64,000 bases of DNA from Sphingobacteriales bacterium TSM_CSM (GTDB lineage: Bacteria > Bacteroidota > Bacteroidia > Chitinophagales > UBA2359): NCBI GenBank assembly GCA_002212725.1, contig MTCR01000084.1, forward strand, positions 1 through 64,000, given 5' to 3'. How positions within the stretch are numbered: position 1 is the first letter of the stretch; each line of letters starts with the position of its first letter. This document shows, one piece after another, positions 36,841 to 45,663 of this stretch. Below the pieces are notes generated by a model. It worked only from the letters and a program-made list of their open reading frames with translations. It did no database searches and was not told the origin of the DNA. A program made the position numbers and the translations under genes.

Positions 36841-38463
36841 TTACTTCATTCGGTTCATGCGTATTTTGCGCCCTTTGTAGGTGCGTCCGTCTATGGCGCG
36901 TACCATTTGGTTGACAATACTTTGCTCTACTTCAACCACGCTGTGTATTGACCGCAGGTCAATATTTCCCAAAACATCTTTTTTAAGACCGCTCAGGTCT
37001 AAGATAAATTGCAGGAAACTGGCTTTGTAAAACCCGTCTTTTGTGCCTAAGTTTACAAACAGCGGCGTATATTGGCGGTCGGCGCCAAAAGTGCGCCCTT
37101 TGGTATCGCGCCCGGTTTTTTTGTCTTTTCGTGTTTCGGTTCTTATGTTCAGGTCTTCGGCGTTTTCGTAGTAGCGCAAAAAACGGTCAAACTCAAGGGC
37201 TGCCAGGCGTTTCAGTATTTCGGTTTTGCTCATGTTCGCTACTTTTTCTTCCAGCATGGGCACATAGGTTTCGTAATCGCCGTGGCTTATATCGGTTTGC
37301 AACATTCTGTCCATAAAATGAAAAAACTGTTTCCGGCAAACGTCTTTACCGCCGGGTATTTCCAATTTATGAAAAGGCGCCTGCACAAAACGCTCGGCTT
37401 GTATAAGGCGGTTTTTATCTTTTGGGCAAACAATAGACATACACACGCCGGTAAGTCCGGCCCGGCCGGTGCGTCCGCTGCGGTGGGTATATACTTCGGG
37501 GTCATCGGGCAGTTCATAGTTAATTACGTGGGTAATTCCCTGCACATCAATTCCGCGTGCGGCAACATCGGTGGCAATAAGCAGTTGCAGGCTTTTTTCT
37601 CTAAACTCCTGCATTACCTTGTCGCGTTGTGCCTGGCTAAGGTCGCCGTGCAGGGCATCAACATCATAGCCTTCGCGCACAAGGCGGGCGGTTATATCCT
37701 GCACATCGGCGCGGGTACGGGCAAAAATAAGGGCGTACATACCCGGGTGAAAATCTATAAGGCGTTTAAGGGTTTCGTACCGGTGCTGATGAGAGGTGAG
37801 GTAATACTGGTGGTCAATATTTACATTGGCGGTGTTTATTTTACCAATGGTAATTTCCAACGGCTTGTGCATAAACTGCCGGCTTACCTGTTTTACTTCG
37901 GGGGGCATGGTGGCGCTGAACAGCCAGGTGCATTGCCGCTGCGGTGTGTGTTTAAGTACAAACTCAATGTCTTCTCTAAAGCCCATGTTCAGCATTTCAT
38001 CGGCCTCGTCCAATACAACGTATTGTATGTTTTGCAGGTTAATGGCCTGGCGTTCAATAAGGTCAATAAGCCGGCCGGGCGTGGCGGTTACCAATTGCAC
38101 ACCGGCTTTAATGTCTTTTATTTGGGTGTAAATAGGGGCGCCGCCATATACGGCAACGGTTTTAACCTGTGGTAAAAAACGGCTGAACTGTTCCAGGTCT
38201 TTTACAATTTGCATGCACAACTCGCGGGTAGGGCAAATAATGAGCGCCTGCGGATAGCGCAAATCGGGGTTTACCATTTGCAGCAATGGCAACCCGAAGG
38301 CAGCCGTTTTTCCGGTTCCGGTTTGTGCCAGTCCTACCAAATCGCAATTGCCTTGCAACACAGCCGGAATAGTTTGTTCTTGTATGGGGGTAGGTTGGGT
38401 AAAGCCAAGCGCTTTTACCGCCTTTAAAAGTGGCTCAGATAAGCCTAAATGGTCAAATGTCAT
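36841..38463 (-). CDS. DEAD-box RNA helicase with DbpA-type RNA-binding domain
   Basis: 540 residues. GFTQPTPIQEQTIP (Q motif), AQTGTGKTAAF (motif I), TPGRLIDL, VLDEADEMLN (DEAD), FSATMPPEV, then ATDVAARGIDVQGITHVINYE and HRSGRTGRAG (motifs V-VI). The C-terminus (about 455-540; LFVNLGTKDGFYKASFLQFI) is a DbpA RNA-binding domain. Such CsdA/DeaD-like helicases act in ribosome assembly and RNA decay, often in the cold. The gene is monocistronic with its own promoter box. Confidence 0.93.
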   Translation of the reverse strand: MTFDHLGLSEPLLKAVKALGFTQPTPIQEQTIPAVLQGNCDLVGLAQTGTGKTAAFGLPLLQMVNPDLRYPQALIICPTRELCMQIVKDLEQFSRFLPQVKTVAVYGGAPIYTQIKDIKAGVQLVTATPGRLIDLIERQAINLQNIQYVVLDEADEMLNMGFREDIEFVLKHTPQRQCTWLFSATMPPEVKQVSRQFMHKPLEITIGKINTANVNIDHQYYLTSHQHRYETLKRLIDFHPGMYALIFARTRADVQDITARLVREGYDVDALHGDLSQAQRDKVMQEFREKSLQLLIATDVAARGIDVQGITHVINYELPDDPEVYTHRSGRTGRAGLTGVCMSIVCPKDKNRLIQAERFVQAPFHKLEIPGGKDVCRKQFFHFMDRMLQTDISHGDYETYVPMLEEKVANMSKTEILKRLAALEFDRFLRYYENAEDLNIRTETRKDKKTGRDTKGRTFGADRQYTPLFVNLGTKDGFYKASFLQFILDLSGLKKDVLGNIDLRSIHSVVEVEQSIVNQMVRAIDGRTYKGRKIRMNRMK

Positions 38464-38484
38464 TGTAATTAGTTAAAATTTTCG

Positions 38485-38492
38485 CAAAGGTA
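38485..38492 (-). promoter_or_regulatory. Putative -7 promoter box of the DEAD-box helicase gene
   Basis: On the minus strand TACCTTTG, an exact TAnnTTTG match, 21 nt before the ATG. Confidence 0.5.
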
Positions 38493-38642
38493 CGCATATT
38501 TTGCCGCAATTTGGTTTTTTGCGCCATTGTTCTAAGGTTATGCCATAATTATTGGTCAATTTTTGATGCGGGCATGGGGTAGGGGTAGATGTTTGCCCGC
38601 CAAATACTGTATATTTGCCTTTCTGTTTTGTGATTTACAAAA

Positions 38643-39119
38643 ATGCCTTATGTTATGAAAATGCACTTTACCTCTTTATACCAATACAACCATTGGGCAA
38701 ACCGCCAAATTTTTGAGGCCATGCAGCAAACGGGCAACAACCTGCCACCCGATATTACCCTGCTTGCCTCGCATATTATAGAAGCCCAGGAAATATGGCT
38801 GCAAAGAATTGTGCCGGTAAGCAACCCCGTTTCCGGCGTGTGGGACCCCCTGCCGCTTGATGTGCTCATGCAGCGCGAGGCAGAAAACAGCGCCCTTTGG
38901 CTGCAATTTATAGCCGACCAAAACCCCGATACCGACTGGTACCGCCCCATTACCTACACCAACACACAGGGCAAAGCATTCCGCAATCAATTGGCGCATG
39001 TTATGACCCACGTGGTAAACCATGCCACCTACCACCGCGGGCAAATTAACATGCGGCTGCGGCAATTGGGTTTTACCCCCACTACAACCGATTTTATTGC
39101 CTATGCACGCCTGCTGTAA
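38643..39119 (+). CDS. DinB family protein
   Basis: 158 residues. LYQYNHWANRQIFEAMQQ at the N-terminus, a His in LASHIIEAQEIWL and HVVNHATYHRGQINMRLRQLG near the C-terminus supply the three-histidine metal site of the DinB/YfiT-like four-helix bundle. Start at 38643 or at the ATG at 38655. A TATATTTG box lies at 38610-38617. DinB proteins are putative metal-dependent hydrolases or thiol transferases; the substrate is unknown. Confidence 0.85.
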   Translation: MPYVMKMHFTSLYQYNHWANRQIFEAMQQTGNNLPPDITLLASHIIEAQEIWLQRIVPVSNPVSGVWDPLPLDVLMQREAENSALWLQFIADQNPDTDWYRPITYTNTQGKAFRNQLAHVMTHVVNHATYHRGQINMRLRQLGFTPTTTDFIAYARLL

Positions 39120-39196
39120 CCATTAGCGCCGCCTGCCTGCTGCCGGCTTGCAAACCCCGCGCCGTTTTTTTATCTCATCTTTAAACTTTTTAAACC

Positions 39197-40069
39197 ATGA
39201 TACTTCGATATTTTTTGATTATTGCCGCACTTTTTACCACACTTGTTTTTGCCGCCATGACCGATAAAGCCGCCTACCGCATTTTTAACAAAGAGGGTAA
39301 ACCCGATGAGTACAATAGCTTGCTGAAAGCTGCCCAAAATGCCGATGTTGTACTGTTTGGCGAGTTGCACAACAACCCCATTGCCCATTGGCTGCAATTA
39401 GAACTTACCCAAGACCTGTACCAAACCGCCAAAAACAACCTGGTTTTGGGTGCCGAAATGTTTGAAGCCGATAACCAATTGCTGCTTACCGAGTACCTTG
39501 CCGGACAAATAAGCCAAAAAAGTTTTGAAGACGAAGCCCGCCTGTGGAAAAACTATGCCACCGATTATAAACCATTAGTAGAATTTGCCAAAACAAACGG
39601 GTTGCCCTTTATTGCCACCAATATACCCCGAAGGTATGCTTCGGCAGTTTTTAAGGGCGGAACCGAAGCGCTCGACTCTTTAAGTCCCGAAGCACAACGG
39701 TATATTGTCCCTCTGCCCATTTCCATAGATTTAACCCTGCCCGGCTACCAGGCTATGCTTGAAATGGGCGCACACAGCGGCGGAAACCCCCAAAACATGC
39801 CCAAAGCGCAGGCGGTAAAAGATGCAACCATGGCCCATTTTATACTTAAAAACCTGCAAAAAGGCAAACAGTTTATTCATTACAACGGAGCTTACCACTC
39901 CAACAACTACGAGGGCATTGTTTGGTATTTGAAAAAACAAAACCCCAAACTCAACATACTTACCATTTCTTTTGCCGAACAGCAAAACCTGCAGCAGTTA
40001 GACGAAGAAAGTAAAAACCTGGCCGATTTTATTATTTGCACTCCCGAAAACATGACCAAAACCCATTAA
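39197..40069 (+). CDS. ChaN-like haem-binding uptake (Tiki-fold) protein, exported
   Basis: 290 residues with a signal peptide (MILRYFLIIAALFTTLVFA). ADVVLFGELHNNPIAHWLQLEL and VLGAEMFEADNQ correspond to the conserved core of ChaN/DUF399, which carries haem-coordinating or metal-binding residues, and GKQFIHYNGAYHSNNYEGI gives the later His motif. The family is linked to haem or iron uptake in some bacteria; here no iron genes are adjacent, so the role is uncertain. It converges on pyrD 48 bp downstream. Confidence 0.8.
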   Translation: MILRYFLIIAALFTTLVFAAMTDKAAYRIFNKEGKPDEYNSLLKAAQNADVVLFGELHNNPIAHWLQLELTQDLYQTAKNNLVLGAEMFEADNQLLLTEYLAGQISQKSFEDEARLWKNYATDYKPLVEFAKTNGLPFIATNIPRRYASAVFKGGTEALDSLSPEAQRYIVPLPISIDLTLPGYQAMLEMGAHSGGNPQNMPKAQAVKDATMAHFILKNLQKGKQFIHYNGAYHSNNYEGIVWYLKKQNPKLNILTISFAEQQNLQQLDEESKNLADFIICTPENMTKTH

Positions 40070-40117
40070 CCCTATGTATGGGGCGTAAATGGGCTTAACC
40101 GGCAGCCAATACCCGTT

Positions 40118-41071
40118 CTACAGATACCTGAGTTTACCCCTGAAATCTTCCAATCGGGTGTACCCTTTTTGCTGCATAATTGTTTGCAGTTCATAGGCAA
40201 TGCGGGCAAAAACCGGCATATCTTCGCGCATGAGTTGTGTGCCAATTTGTACGGCAACAGCGCCGCATAAAATATGCTCAAAGGCATCTTGCCCGGTTTT
40301 AACCCCGCCGCAACCTATAACCCCAATTTCGGGCCGCAACAGGCGGTAAAACGCATGTACATTGGCTAAAGCTGTCGGTTTTACATAATCTCCCCCCAAG
40401 CCGCCAAAGCCGTTTTTAGGTTTAATAACCACCGTTTCGGTATGGGCATCAATAACCAGGCCGTTGCCCACGCTGTTTATGCAAGTAACAAAGGCAAGCG
40501 GATAACGGTTAAGAATTGCAGCCATTTGTTCAAAATGAACAATATCAAAATAAGGCGGCAGTTTTACCCCCAACGGCTGCTTTGCCAAGGGGCAAACAGC
40601 ATCTAACACATGCTGCACTTGCTCAAAATCGTAACCCGTTTGCGGCTTACCCGGCAAATTGGGGCACGACAGGTTTAGCTCTATGGCATCTATACCCGCC
40701 GCCTCATTATAAAAACCAATTAAAGACACGTTCTCCTCCAAACTTAACCCCGATACCGATACTATATATGGCTTGCCGCTTTGCAGCGCTGCATGTACCT
40801 GCGCATGCTGCCCATAAAACTCATGCCCCAAATTAGGCAGCCCCATAGAGTTAATGCTGCCCAGTGTAGTTTCGTAATAGCGCGGCGCCGGGTTGCCCTC
40901 TCTGAATTGCATGGTGCTGCTTTTTGACAGTACCGCACCCGCCCCGCTTTGAGCAAGCGCCAGCAGGTCTTGCGCTGTGGTACAGCGCGCTCCCGATGCA
41001 TTGTATAAACAAACCGGCAACGCCACCCTGCCAATTTGTGTGCTTAAAGAAACCGTTGTGCTGTTTTCCAT
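40118..41071 (-). CDS. pyrD: Dihydroorotate dehydrogenase, class 1A-like
   Basis: 317 residues from the ATG at 41071; a TTG 12 nt further up lies inside a promoter box. The flavin-binding barrel has PVCLYNASGARC, SMGLPNLGHEFYG, IELNLSCPNLPGKPQTGYD (active-site region with Cys in NLSCPN as catalytic base) and VIGCGGVKTGQDAFEHI. No membrane domain, so it is the soluble fumarate-type class 1A rather than the quinone class 2. It catalyses the fourth step of UMP synthesis; steps five and six are encoded 2.9 kb away as a fusion. Confidence 0.9.
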   Translation of the reverse strand: MENSTTVSLSTQIGRVALPVCLYNASGARCTTAQDLLALAQSGAGAVLSKSSTMQFREGNPAPRYYETTLGSINSMGLPNLGHEFYGQHAQVHAALQSGKPYIVSVSGLSLEENVSLIGFYNEAAGIDAIELNLSCPNLPGKPQTGYDFEQVQHVLDAVCPLAKQPLGVKLPPYFDIVHFEQMAAILNRYPLAFVTCINSVGNGLVIDAHTETVVIKPKNGFGGLGGDYVKPTALANVHAFYRLLRPEIGVIGCGGVKTGQDAFEHILCGAVAVQIGTQLMREDMPVFARIAYELQTIMQQKGYTRLEDFRGKLRYL

Positions 41072-41080
41072 ACCTACCGG

Positions 41081-41088
41081 CAAAGATA
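41081..41088 (-). promoter_or_regulatory. Putative -7 promoter box of pyrD
   Basis: On the minus strand TATCTTTG, consensus TAnnTTTG, only 9 nt before the ATG at 41071. Transcription would start almost at the ATG, giving a leaderless or very short-leader mRNA. Confidence 0.5.
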
Positions 41089-41226
41089 GGGTAAAACCGC
41101 TAAATATTGCGCTGCAAAACAGTATTGCTATAGTTAAATATGCCTGCTGCCCTGCCTGCTTGCCTGTACCCGTTTACCCAAACATTTACCCCCGCACTCC
41201 AACCGATTAAGCAAAAAACGGCAATA

Positions 41227-41460
41227 TTTAACCGTTTGGTTAAAGTATTTAACAATTTGCTTAAAATATTTAACCGTTTGGTTAAAAGTTTAACTGTTTT
41301 ATTAAATAATTCAACTTAATTGTTAAAATATTTAACATTTTAATTAAAATATTTAACCAGAATGTTGAAATATTAACCTGTTTTCTAAAAATTTTAACTA
41401 TTTAATTTAAAGGTTCAACAACTTTATTAAAACATTTAACGTTTTTGTTAAAAAACCAAC
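41227..41460. repeat. Array of about 11 TTTAAC-N6-GTTAAA dyads at a 20-21 bp period
   Basis: The hexamer TTTAAC or a one-base variant starts at 41227, 41248, 41269, 41289, 41310, 41331, 41352, 41372, 41393, 41414 and 41435, with a degenerate twelfth at about 41455. Most are followed after about six bases by GTTAAA or a close variant, so each unit is an inverted repeat. The 21-bp period is two turns of DNA. It lies 140-375 bp upstream of the pyrD promoter box and beside mobile-element copy C. It could be an operator array, a curved-DNA or binding locus, or a decayed satellite. Confidence 0.85.
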
Positions 41461-41478
41461 TCTATGCCTTGTTTTTTG

Positions 41479-41661
41479 GTAACTGTTTAGGTACTATCTG
41501 TAAATCATGGCATTTTCTCTTGTTCCTTACTGATTTGAAGCATTGACCAAAGAGAAAAAAAAACATTGCGGAACTTTGCGCAAAACTTTGCGTTCTTTGC
41601 GGTAAAATGAAAGGAATTCAGTTAAGAACAGCGCCAACAAAGGTTCAACTTAAATAAGTAC
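41479..41661 (-). mobile_element. MITE-like element, copy C
   Basis: About 183 bp, inverted relative to copies A and B. Read on the minus strand it runs GTACTTATTTAAGTTGAACC ... ACCGCAAAGAACGCAAAG ... GAACAAGAGAAAATGCC ... ACCTAAACAGTTAC. Terminal repeats GTACTTATTTAAGT and GTAACTGTTTAGGT remain recognisable. No target duplication is left. It abuts the start of the hydrolase pseudogene. Confidence 0.8.
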
Positions 41662-41681
41662 AAATAAATTTCAGAAACGCA

Positions 41682-42533
41682 ATGACCAATCACACCAATA
41701 TTAAAATACCCTGTGCAGGCAGCCTTGAAGTAGCTGCAACAATTTTTATTCCCCAGAATTTAAAAGGTGCAATCATGATAGCCCCGGCAACCGGCATAAA
41801 AAGGCAGTTTTATTTCTCATTTGCCAGCTTTCTTGCACATAATGGTTACGGGGTAATAACATATGACAACCAAGGAATAGGCGACTCGCTAAACGGCAAT
41901 CTCAAACAATCAAACGCAGATTTAATCAGTTGGGGGCAAAAAGACATGACCTGTGTTTTTGATGAGTTAAAGACGCATTTTCCACATACAAAATACCATG
42001 TTATAGGGCATAGCGCAGGGGGGCAGTTGTTGGGTTTAATGAACGGCGCAACCGAAGTGGCTTCTGTGTTTAACTTTGCCTGTTCATCGGGTAGCCTGAA
42101 AAACATGAAGTATCCATTTAAATTTACCGCCCTTTTTTTCATGAATGCTTTTATTCCCGTTAATAATTTGCTTTTGGGCTTTACCAATGCTACATGGATT
42201 GGCATGGCGAACCATTGCCCAAAAGTGTGCCATAACAATGGGCAGCGTGGTGCAATAAAACAGGTTATATAAAAAGCTACCCGTATGCAAATTCAATAAC
42301 ACATTATAACTACAACCTGAAATACCCGTTAATGTGGGTAAACGCTACCGATGACGAAATGGCCAACTACAAAAATGTAGAAGATATGCTGCGGGTTTAC
42401 CCAAATTTACAGAGTAAAGGGCTTGCCCTTAAACCGGCAGTTATGCATTAAGAGAAACAGGACACATGGAGTTTTTGAGCAAGCAAAACAAAAGCCTTTG
42501 GACATTAGCAGAGATTGGTTTAAACAACAATAA
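41682..42533 (+). pseudogene. Alpha/beta hydrolase pseudogene (several frameshifts and a stop)
   Basis: The intact 5' part (41682-42200) reads MTNHTNIKIPCAGSLEVAAT..., with YDNQGIGDSLNG and a nucleophile elbow GHSAGGQ (GxSxG). After WIGMA the frame is lost: the next frame gives EPLPKSVP, a TAA, then QWAAWCNKTGYIKSYPYAN ... NATDDEMANYKNVEDMLRVY, and yet another frame gives ETGHMEFLSKQNKSLWTLA before the final stop near 42533. At least two indels and one stop are needed to explain this. The only 196-residue frame (to 42272) ends in a frameshifted tail and is not a whole enzyme. Confidence 0.82.
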
Positions 42534-43020
42534 AAATGCCCGAAAAAACACCTTGAGCAAACCCGTTTCGCTAAATAGTAGCGCTCTTTTTGCCATTTAC
42601 CTTAAAAAAACCAAAGCAATACTGCTCTTTACGGTGCAAGTTTGAAAATAGAACCGGCAAAAAGTTGCAAAAATTTGAAAAATATTTGTCAAACCGGAAC
42701 AGGTGCTTTAAATTTGTACCGAAAACAAATTTAATCTCATTTCATATAACGTCTTCAATCATTTTTCTGCCTCATTGTCCAAATGAAGGTAAACAGGCAT
42801 TCTCTTCCTGCACAACGGCGAGGTGGAACGGGTGAGGCAATTCACTTTTGTTAAGTACTGCAACAGGATACAACCACTTAAGAGCAGCCGCACCACACAA
42901 CAGTCAAAAACCCTTTACGAAGTTGCTGTTGGAAAAAACAAACAACAAACGTGTTCAAATAGCACAACAAGTTTATATGAGGCACATTGTATTCAGGAAA
43001 CAGTAAAAACTACTATCGCC
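42534..43020. other. Intergenic region without a supported gene
   Basis: 487 bp between the hydrolase pseudogene and the DinB-like gene. Frames of 81 codons (42590-42835) and an upstream extension of the DinB-like frame (from 42823) are open but have unusual Cys/Lys/Thr-rich composition and no family match. I see no repeat or hairpin that stands out. Confidence 0.4.
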
Positions 43021-43563
43021 ATGATAAGTTCACTAAAACCAGCGTTTGACAAGCTTGAAAAGCAATTAGATGATTTACTGCAAACGGTGAAACCACTTAG
43101 TAGCGAGCAACAAAATTTTAAGCCCGACGCACACACATGGAGCATACTCCAAGTTTTCAGGCACATGATGCAGTCTGAAGGACAAATTATTAAATATCTG
43201 CAAAAAAAGATTTTGGGAGTGGCAACTACCAGAAAAGCAAGCATAAGAGCTTTTTTCCGGTCAGCGCTTTTGAATTTAGCCATGCGCCTGCCAATTAAAT
43301 ATAAAGTACCCAATGTAATCATGGTTGATTTTGAAGAAAAATATGATTTTGGGCAATTGTCGGCCGATTGGAAATTATTGCGAAAGGAGATAAGGGATTT
43401 TCTGGAAAACATTGACGAGCAAACCTCTCAAAAAGAAATCTTTCGGCATCCGGTGGTAGGGCGTATGAGCCTTTTGCAAGGGCTTACTTTTATGCAAGAG
43501 CACTTAGAAAGGCATACCAGGCAGGTTGAAGGCATTATGCAGCATGCTGATTTTCCTAAATAA
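43021..43563 (+). CDS. DinB superfamily protein (second, divergent)
   Basis: 180 residues from the ATG at 43021; the frame extends upstream to 42823 but the extra 66 residues are not DinB-like. LKPAFDKLEKQLDDLL opens a four-helix bundle, AHTWSILQVFRHMMQSEGQII carries the first His and LTFMQEHLERHTRQVEGIM the last pair, as in DinB_2-type proteins. It is unlike the DinB protein at 38643 apart from the fold. Codon use and base content are somewhat more AT-rich than in the core genes, consistent with its place in the accessory region. Confidence 0.72.
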   Translation: MISSLKPAFDKLEKQLDDLLQTVKPLSSEQQNFKPDAHTWSILQVFRHMMQSEGQIIKYLQKKILGVATTRKASIRAFFRSALLNLAMRLPIKYKVPNVIMVDFEEKYDFGQLSADWKLLRKEIRDFLENIDEQTSQKEIFRHPVVGRMSLLQGLTFMQEHLERHTRQVEGIMQHADFPK

Positions 43564-43629
43564 AGGCTCTTACGGAGCAATGTATTTAAATATTATAAAT
43601 GCTTGTTGCCGGCAAAGCTTTAAGAAGCC

Positions 43630-43778
43630 GTACAAAAAGTGAAATTAGCACATCTTCACTTGCAGTTGAGTGCTAATTCCTTTGCGAGCTTTGCGAAAAA
43701 CCTTGCGAATTTTGCGGGTAAAATGAAAGGAATTTAGGTAAGAACATCACCAACAAAGGTACAATCTAAATAAGTGCC
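43630..43778 (-). mobile_element. MITE-like element, copy D (chimeric or partial)
   Basis: Read on the minus strand: GCACTTATTTAGATTGTACC, TTTGTTGGTGATGTTCTTA, AATTCCTTTCATTTTACC match the first half of copy A; the second half instead matches the block at 36055-36141 (CTCGCAAAGGAATTAGC, CTGCAAGT, ATGTGC). The right terminal repeat of copy A is missing. Confidence 0.65.
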
Positions 43779-43909
43779 ATCAAACTAAGGTAACACCCAA
43801 TATAACAGAAAGGCAAGCAAAAACGGCCAAAGGCATATATGCAATTACAAGGGCAATAAACCGGCAGGAGGGGGTAAAATAAAAAAGCCGCTTTTTACCC
43901 GATTTTTAC

Positions 43910-43917
43910 TACATTTG
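43910..43917 (+). promoter_or_regulatory. Putative -7 promoter box of the pyrE-pyrF fusion
   Basis: TACATTTG fits TAnnTTTG, 27 nt before the ATG at 43945. Confidence 0.45.
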
Positions 43918-43944
43918 CGGTCAAACCAAGGCAAGTACCCCTTT

Positions 43945-45348
43945 ATGAACAACCGAAACCTTATTTTACGTCTATTTGAAATTAATGCCGTACAGTTTGG
44001 CGAGTTCCAGTTGCGCACCGGCATCATGTCGCCGTTTTACCTCGATTTTCGCAAAATTGTGTCATATCCCAGCCTTATGCGGGCGGTATGTGCCAAGTTA
44101 TCGCACCTGTTGGAAGATATTGCATTTGACTACTTGTGCGGCGTGCCCTATGCTGCCCTCTCTTTTGCTACCGGCGTGGCCATTACCCACGATGCGCCGC
44201 TGGTGGTAAAACGCAAAGACAGGAAAGAACACGGAACCAAAAAACTGGTAGAGGGCGATTTTACCCCCGGCGCTACCTGCGTGGTGGTTGAAGATATTGT
44301 TACCAGCGGCACCAGTATTCTGGAAACCATTGAAGCGCTTGAAAACGAAGGATTGGTGGTGCAGCATGCCATTGCCATAGTTGACCGCAAACAGGGCGGA
44401 ACCGATATTTTAGCCCGAATGGGCTACACGGTTCATACCTTGTTTACCATACAAGAAATTTTTGATGTGCTGTTGCAGGCCGGTAAAATTGACAGGGCTG
44501 CCTATGAAAGTTCGCTCAATTTTGTGAAGGAACACGTTAGCGCCGATTTGCCGCTCAAAAAAAACCAACCCCGAAAACCCCTTACCTATGCCCAACGCAT
44601 GGAGGTAAGCCGCCACCCGGTTAGCAAACGCCTGCTGCAAATTGCGCAAGACAAGCAAAGCAACCTTATTTTATCGGCCGATGTGGACACTGCCGCCGAA
44701 CTGCTGCATATTGCCAACCTTACCGGACCATATATTTGTATGCTTAAAACCCATGCCGATATTTTACCCGATTTTACCTCCGATACCATTGACCAACTGA
44801 AAAAACTGGCACAAGAGCACAATTTCCTGCTGTTTGAAGACCGCAAATTTGCCGATATTGGCAATACCGTACAAAAACAGTTTACGGCCGGTTTGTTTAA
44901 CCTGCCCCATTGGGCCGATGTGCTTACCGTTCACGTAATTGCCGGTGCCAGCAGCATCGTTGCCCTTAAAGAAACGGGATTAATGGAAGATAAAGGATTG
45001 GTAATTATTGCCCAAATGTCAACCGCCGATACGCTTACCGATGAAAACTACATACAAAAAGCTACCAAAATTGGCGAGGCTAACAAAGACCTGGTTATAG
45101 GCTTTGTGGCGCAGCAACCTATGAGTACCGATGCCGGTTTGTTGCAGTTTACCCCCGGCGTACACCTGGCCTCTAAAGGCGATGATAAAGGGCAAACCTA
45201 CAACAGCCCCCGAAACGCCCTGTTGCAGCGCGGCGCCGATTTTATTATTGTAGGGCGCGGCATTTACCAAAATCCCAATCCGCAGCAGGCAGCCATATTG
45301 TATAAAGAAGCCGGCTGGCAGGCCTATTTGCAAAAAACGGCAGAGTAA
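43945..45348 (+). CDS. pyrEF: Bifunctional orotate phosphoribosyltransferase / orotidine-5'-phosphate decarboxylase (UMP synthase-like)
   Basis: 467 residues from the ATG at 43945. Residues 1 to about 200 are an OPRT with the PRPP loop VVVEDIVTSGTSILET (around 113-128). Residues about 210-467 are an OMP decarboxylase with the catalytic Asp/Lys set FEDRKFADIGNT (297-308). This N-OPRT/C-ODC order is that of eukaryotic UMP synthase, and stretches such as EDRKFADIGNTV, LTPGV-like FTPGVHL and YNSPRNAL look much closer to the eukaryotic enzyme than to usual bacterial PyrF. It performs the last two steps of UMP synthesis. pyrD is nearby on the other strand. Confidence 0.92.
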   Translation: MNNRNLILRLFEINAVQFGEFQLRTGIMSPFYLDFRKIVSYPSLMRAVCAKLSHLLEDIAFDYLCGVPYAALSFATGVAITHDAPLVVKRKDRKEHGTKKLVEGDFTPGATCVVVEDIVTSGTSILETIEALENEGLVVQHAIAIVDRKQGGTDILARMGYTVHTLFTIQEIFDVLLQAGKIDRAAYESSLNFVKEHVSADLPLKKNQPRKPLTYAQRMEVSRHPVSKRLLQIAQDKQSNLILSADVDTAAELLHIANLTGPYICMLKTHADILPDFTSDTIDQLKKLAQEHNFLLFEDRKFADIGNTVQKQFTAGLFNLPHWADVLTVHVIAGASSIVALKETGLMEDKGLVIIAQMSTADTLTDENYIQKATKIGEANKDLVIGFVAQQPMSTDAGLLQFTPGVHLASKGDDKGQTYNSPRNALLQRGADFIIVGRGIYQNPNPQQAAILYKEAGWQAYLQKTAE

Positions 45349-45591
45349 CTCCCCCTTGGGTTGCCTGTAAAATTTCGGGTTACAGATTAGCTCTTGTATA
45401 GCTTGGCTTTTTTGTCGCAAAGAGCGCAGGGTATTCGCAAAGAGCGCAAATATATATTTGCATCACTTAGCCATCCTCAAAGGCAGCAGACAACTATTGA
45501 GTTGAATATTTCCTTTCGGCAGACAGATAACAAAGTGACGGGTAAATAGAACAGTGAGTTTTAGCACCCTTTCAGAATGGGCTAAAGACAT

Positions 45592-45620
45592 ATTCCAAAT
45601 GATGACTTTTGGAATTTTTT
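45592..45620 (+). terminator. Intrinsic terminator downstream of pyrE-pyrF
   Basis: Perfect 8-bp stem ATTCCAAA/TTTGGAAT with an 8-nt loop, followed by a run of six T. It lies about 245 bp after the stop of the fusion gene, so it may belong to a small transcript in this region instead. Confidence 0.7.
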
Positions 45621-45663
45621 ATTTAACCGGCTAATGCCGGATTAGGTCTTGTACCCAAACATA

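Larger units (their letters stand above)
43564..43944. other. Intergenic region with repeat copy D and the pyrEF promoter
   Basis: Contains mobile-element copy D (about 43630-43778), then about 130 bp to the pyrE-pyrF promoter box at 43910. No gene is seen. Confidence 0.5.

Noticed and set aside
37072-38175. 367-codon open frame on the plus strand
   Set aside because: It lies wholly antisense to the DEAD-box helicase, whose motifs are complete; composition (Gly, His, aromatic rich) is that of a shadow frame.
41227-41460. CRISPR-like array
   Set aside because: Period is only 20-21 bp, repeat and spacer cannot be told apart and no cas gene is present.
42590-42835. 81-codon open frame
   Set aside because: No recognisable domain, atypical composition, and it lies between a pseudogene and the better start of the DinB-like gene.
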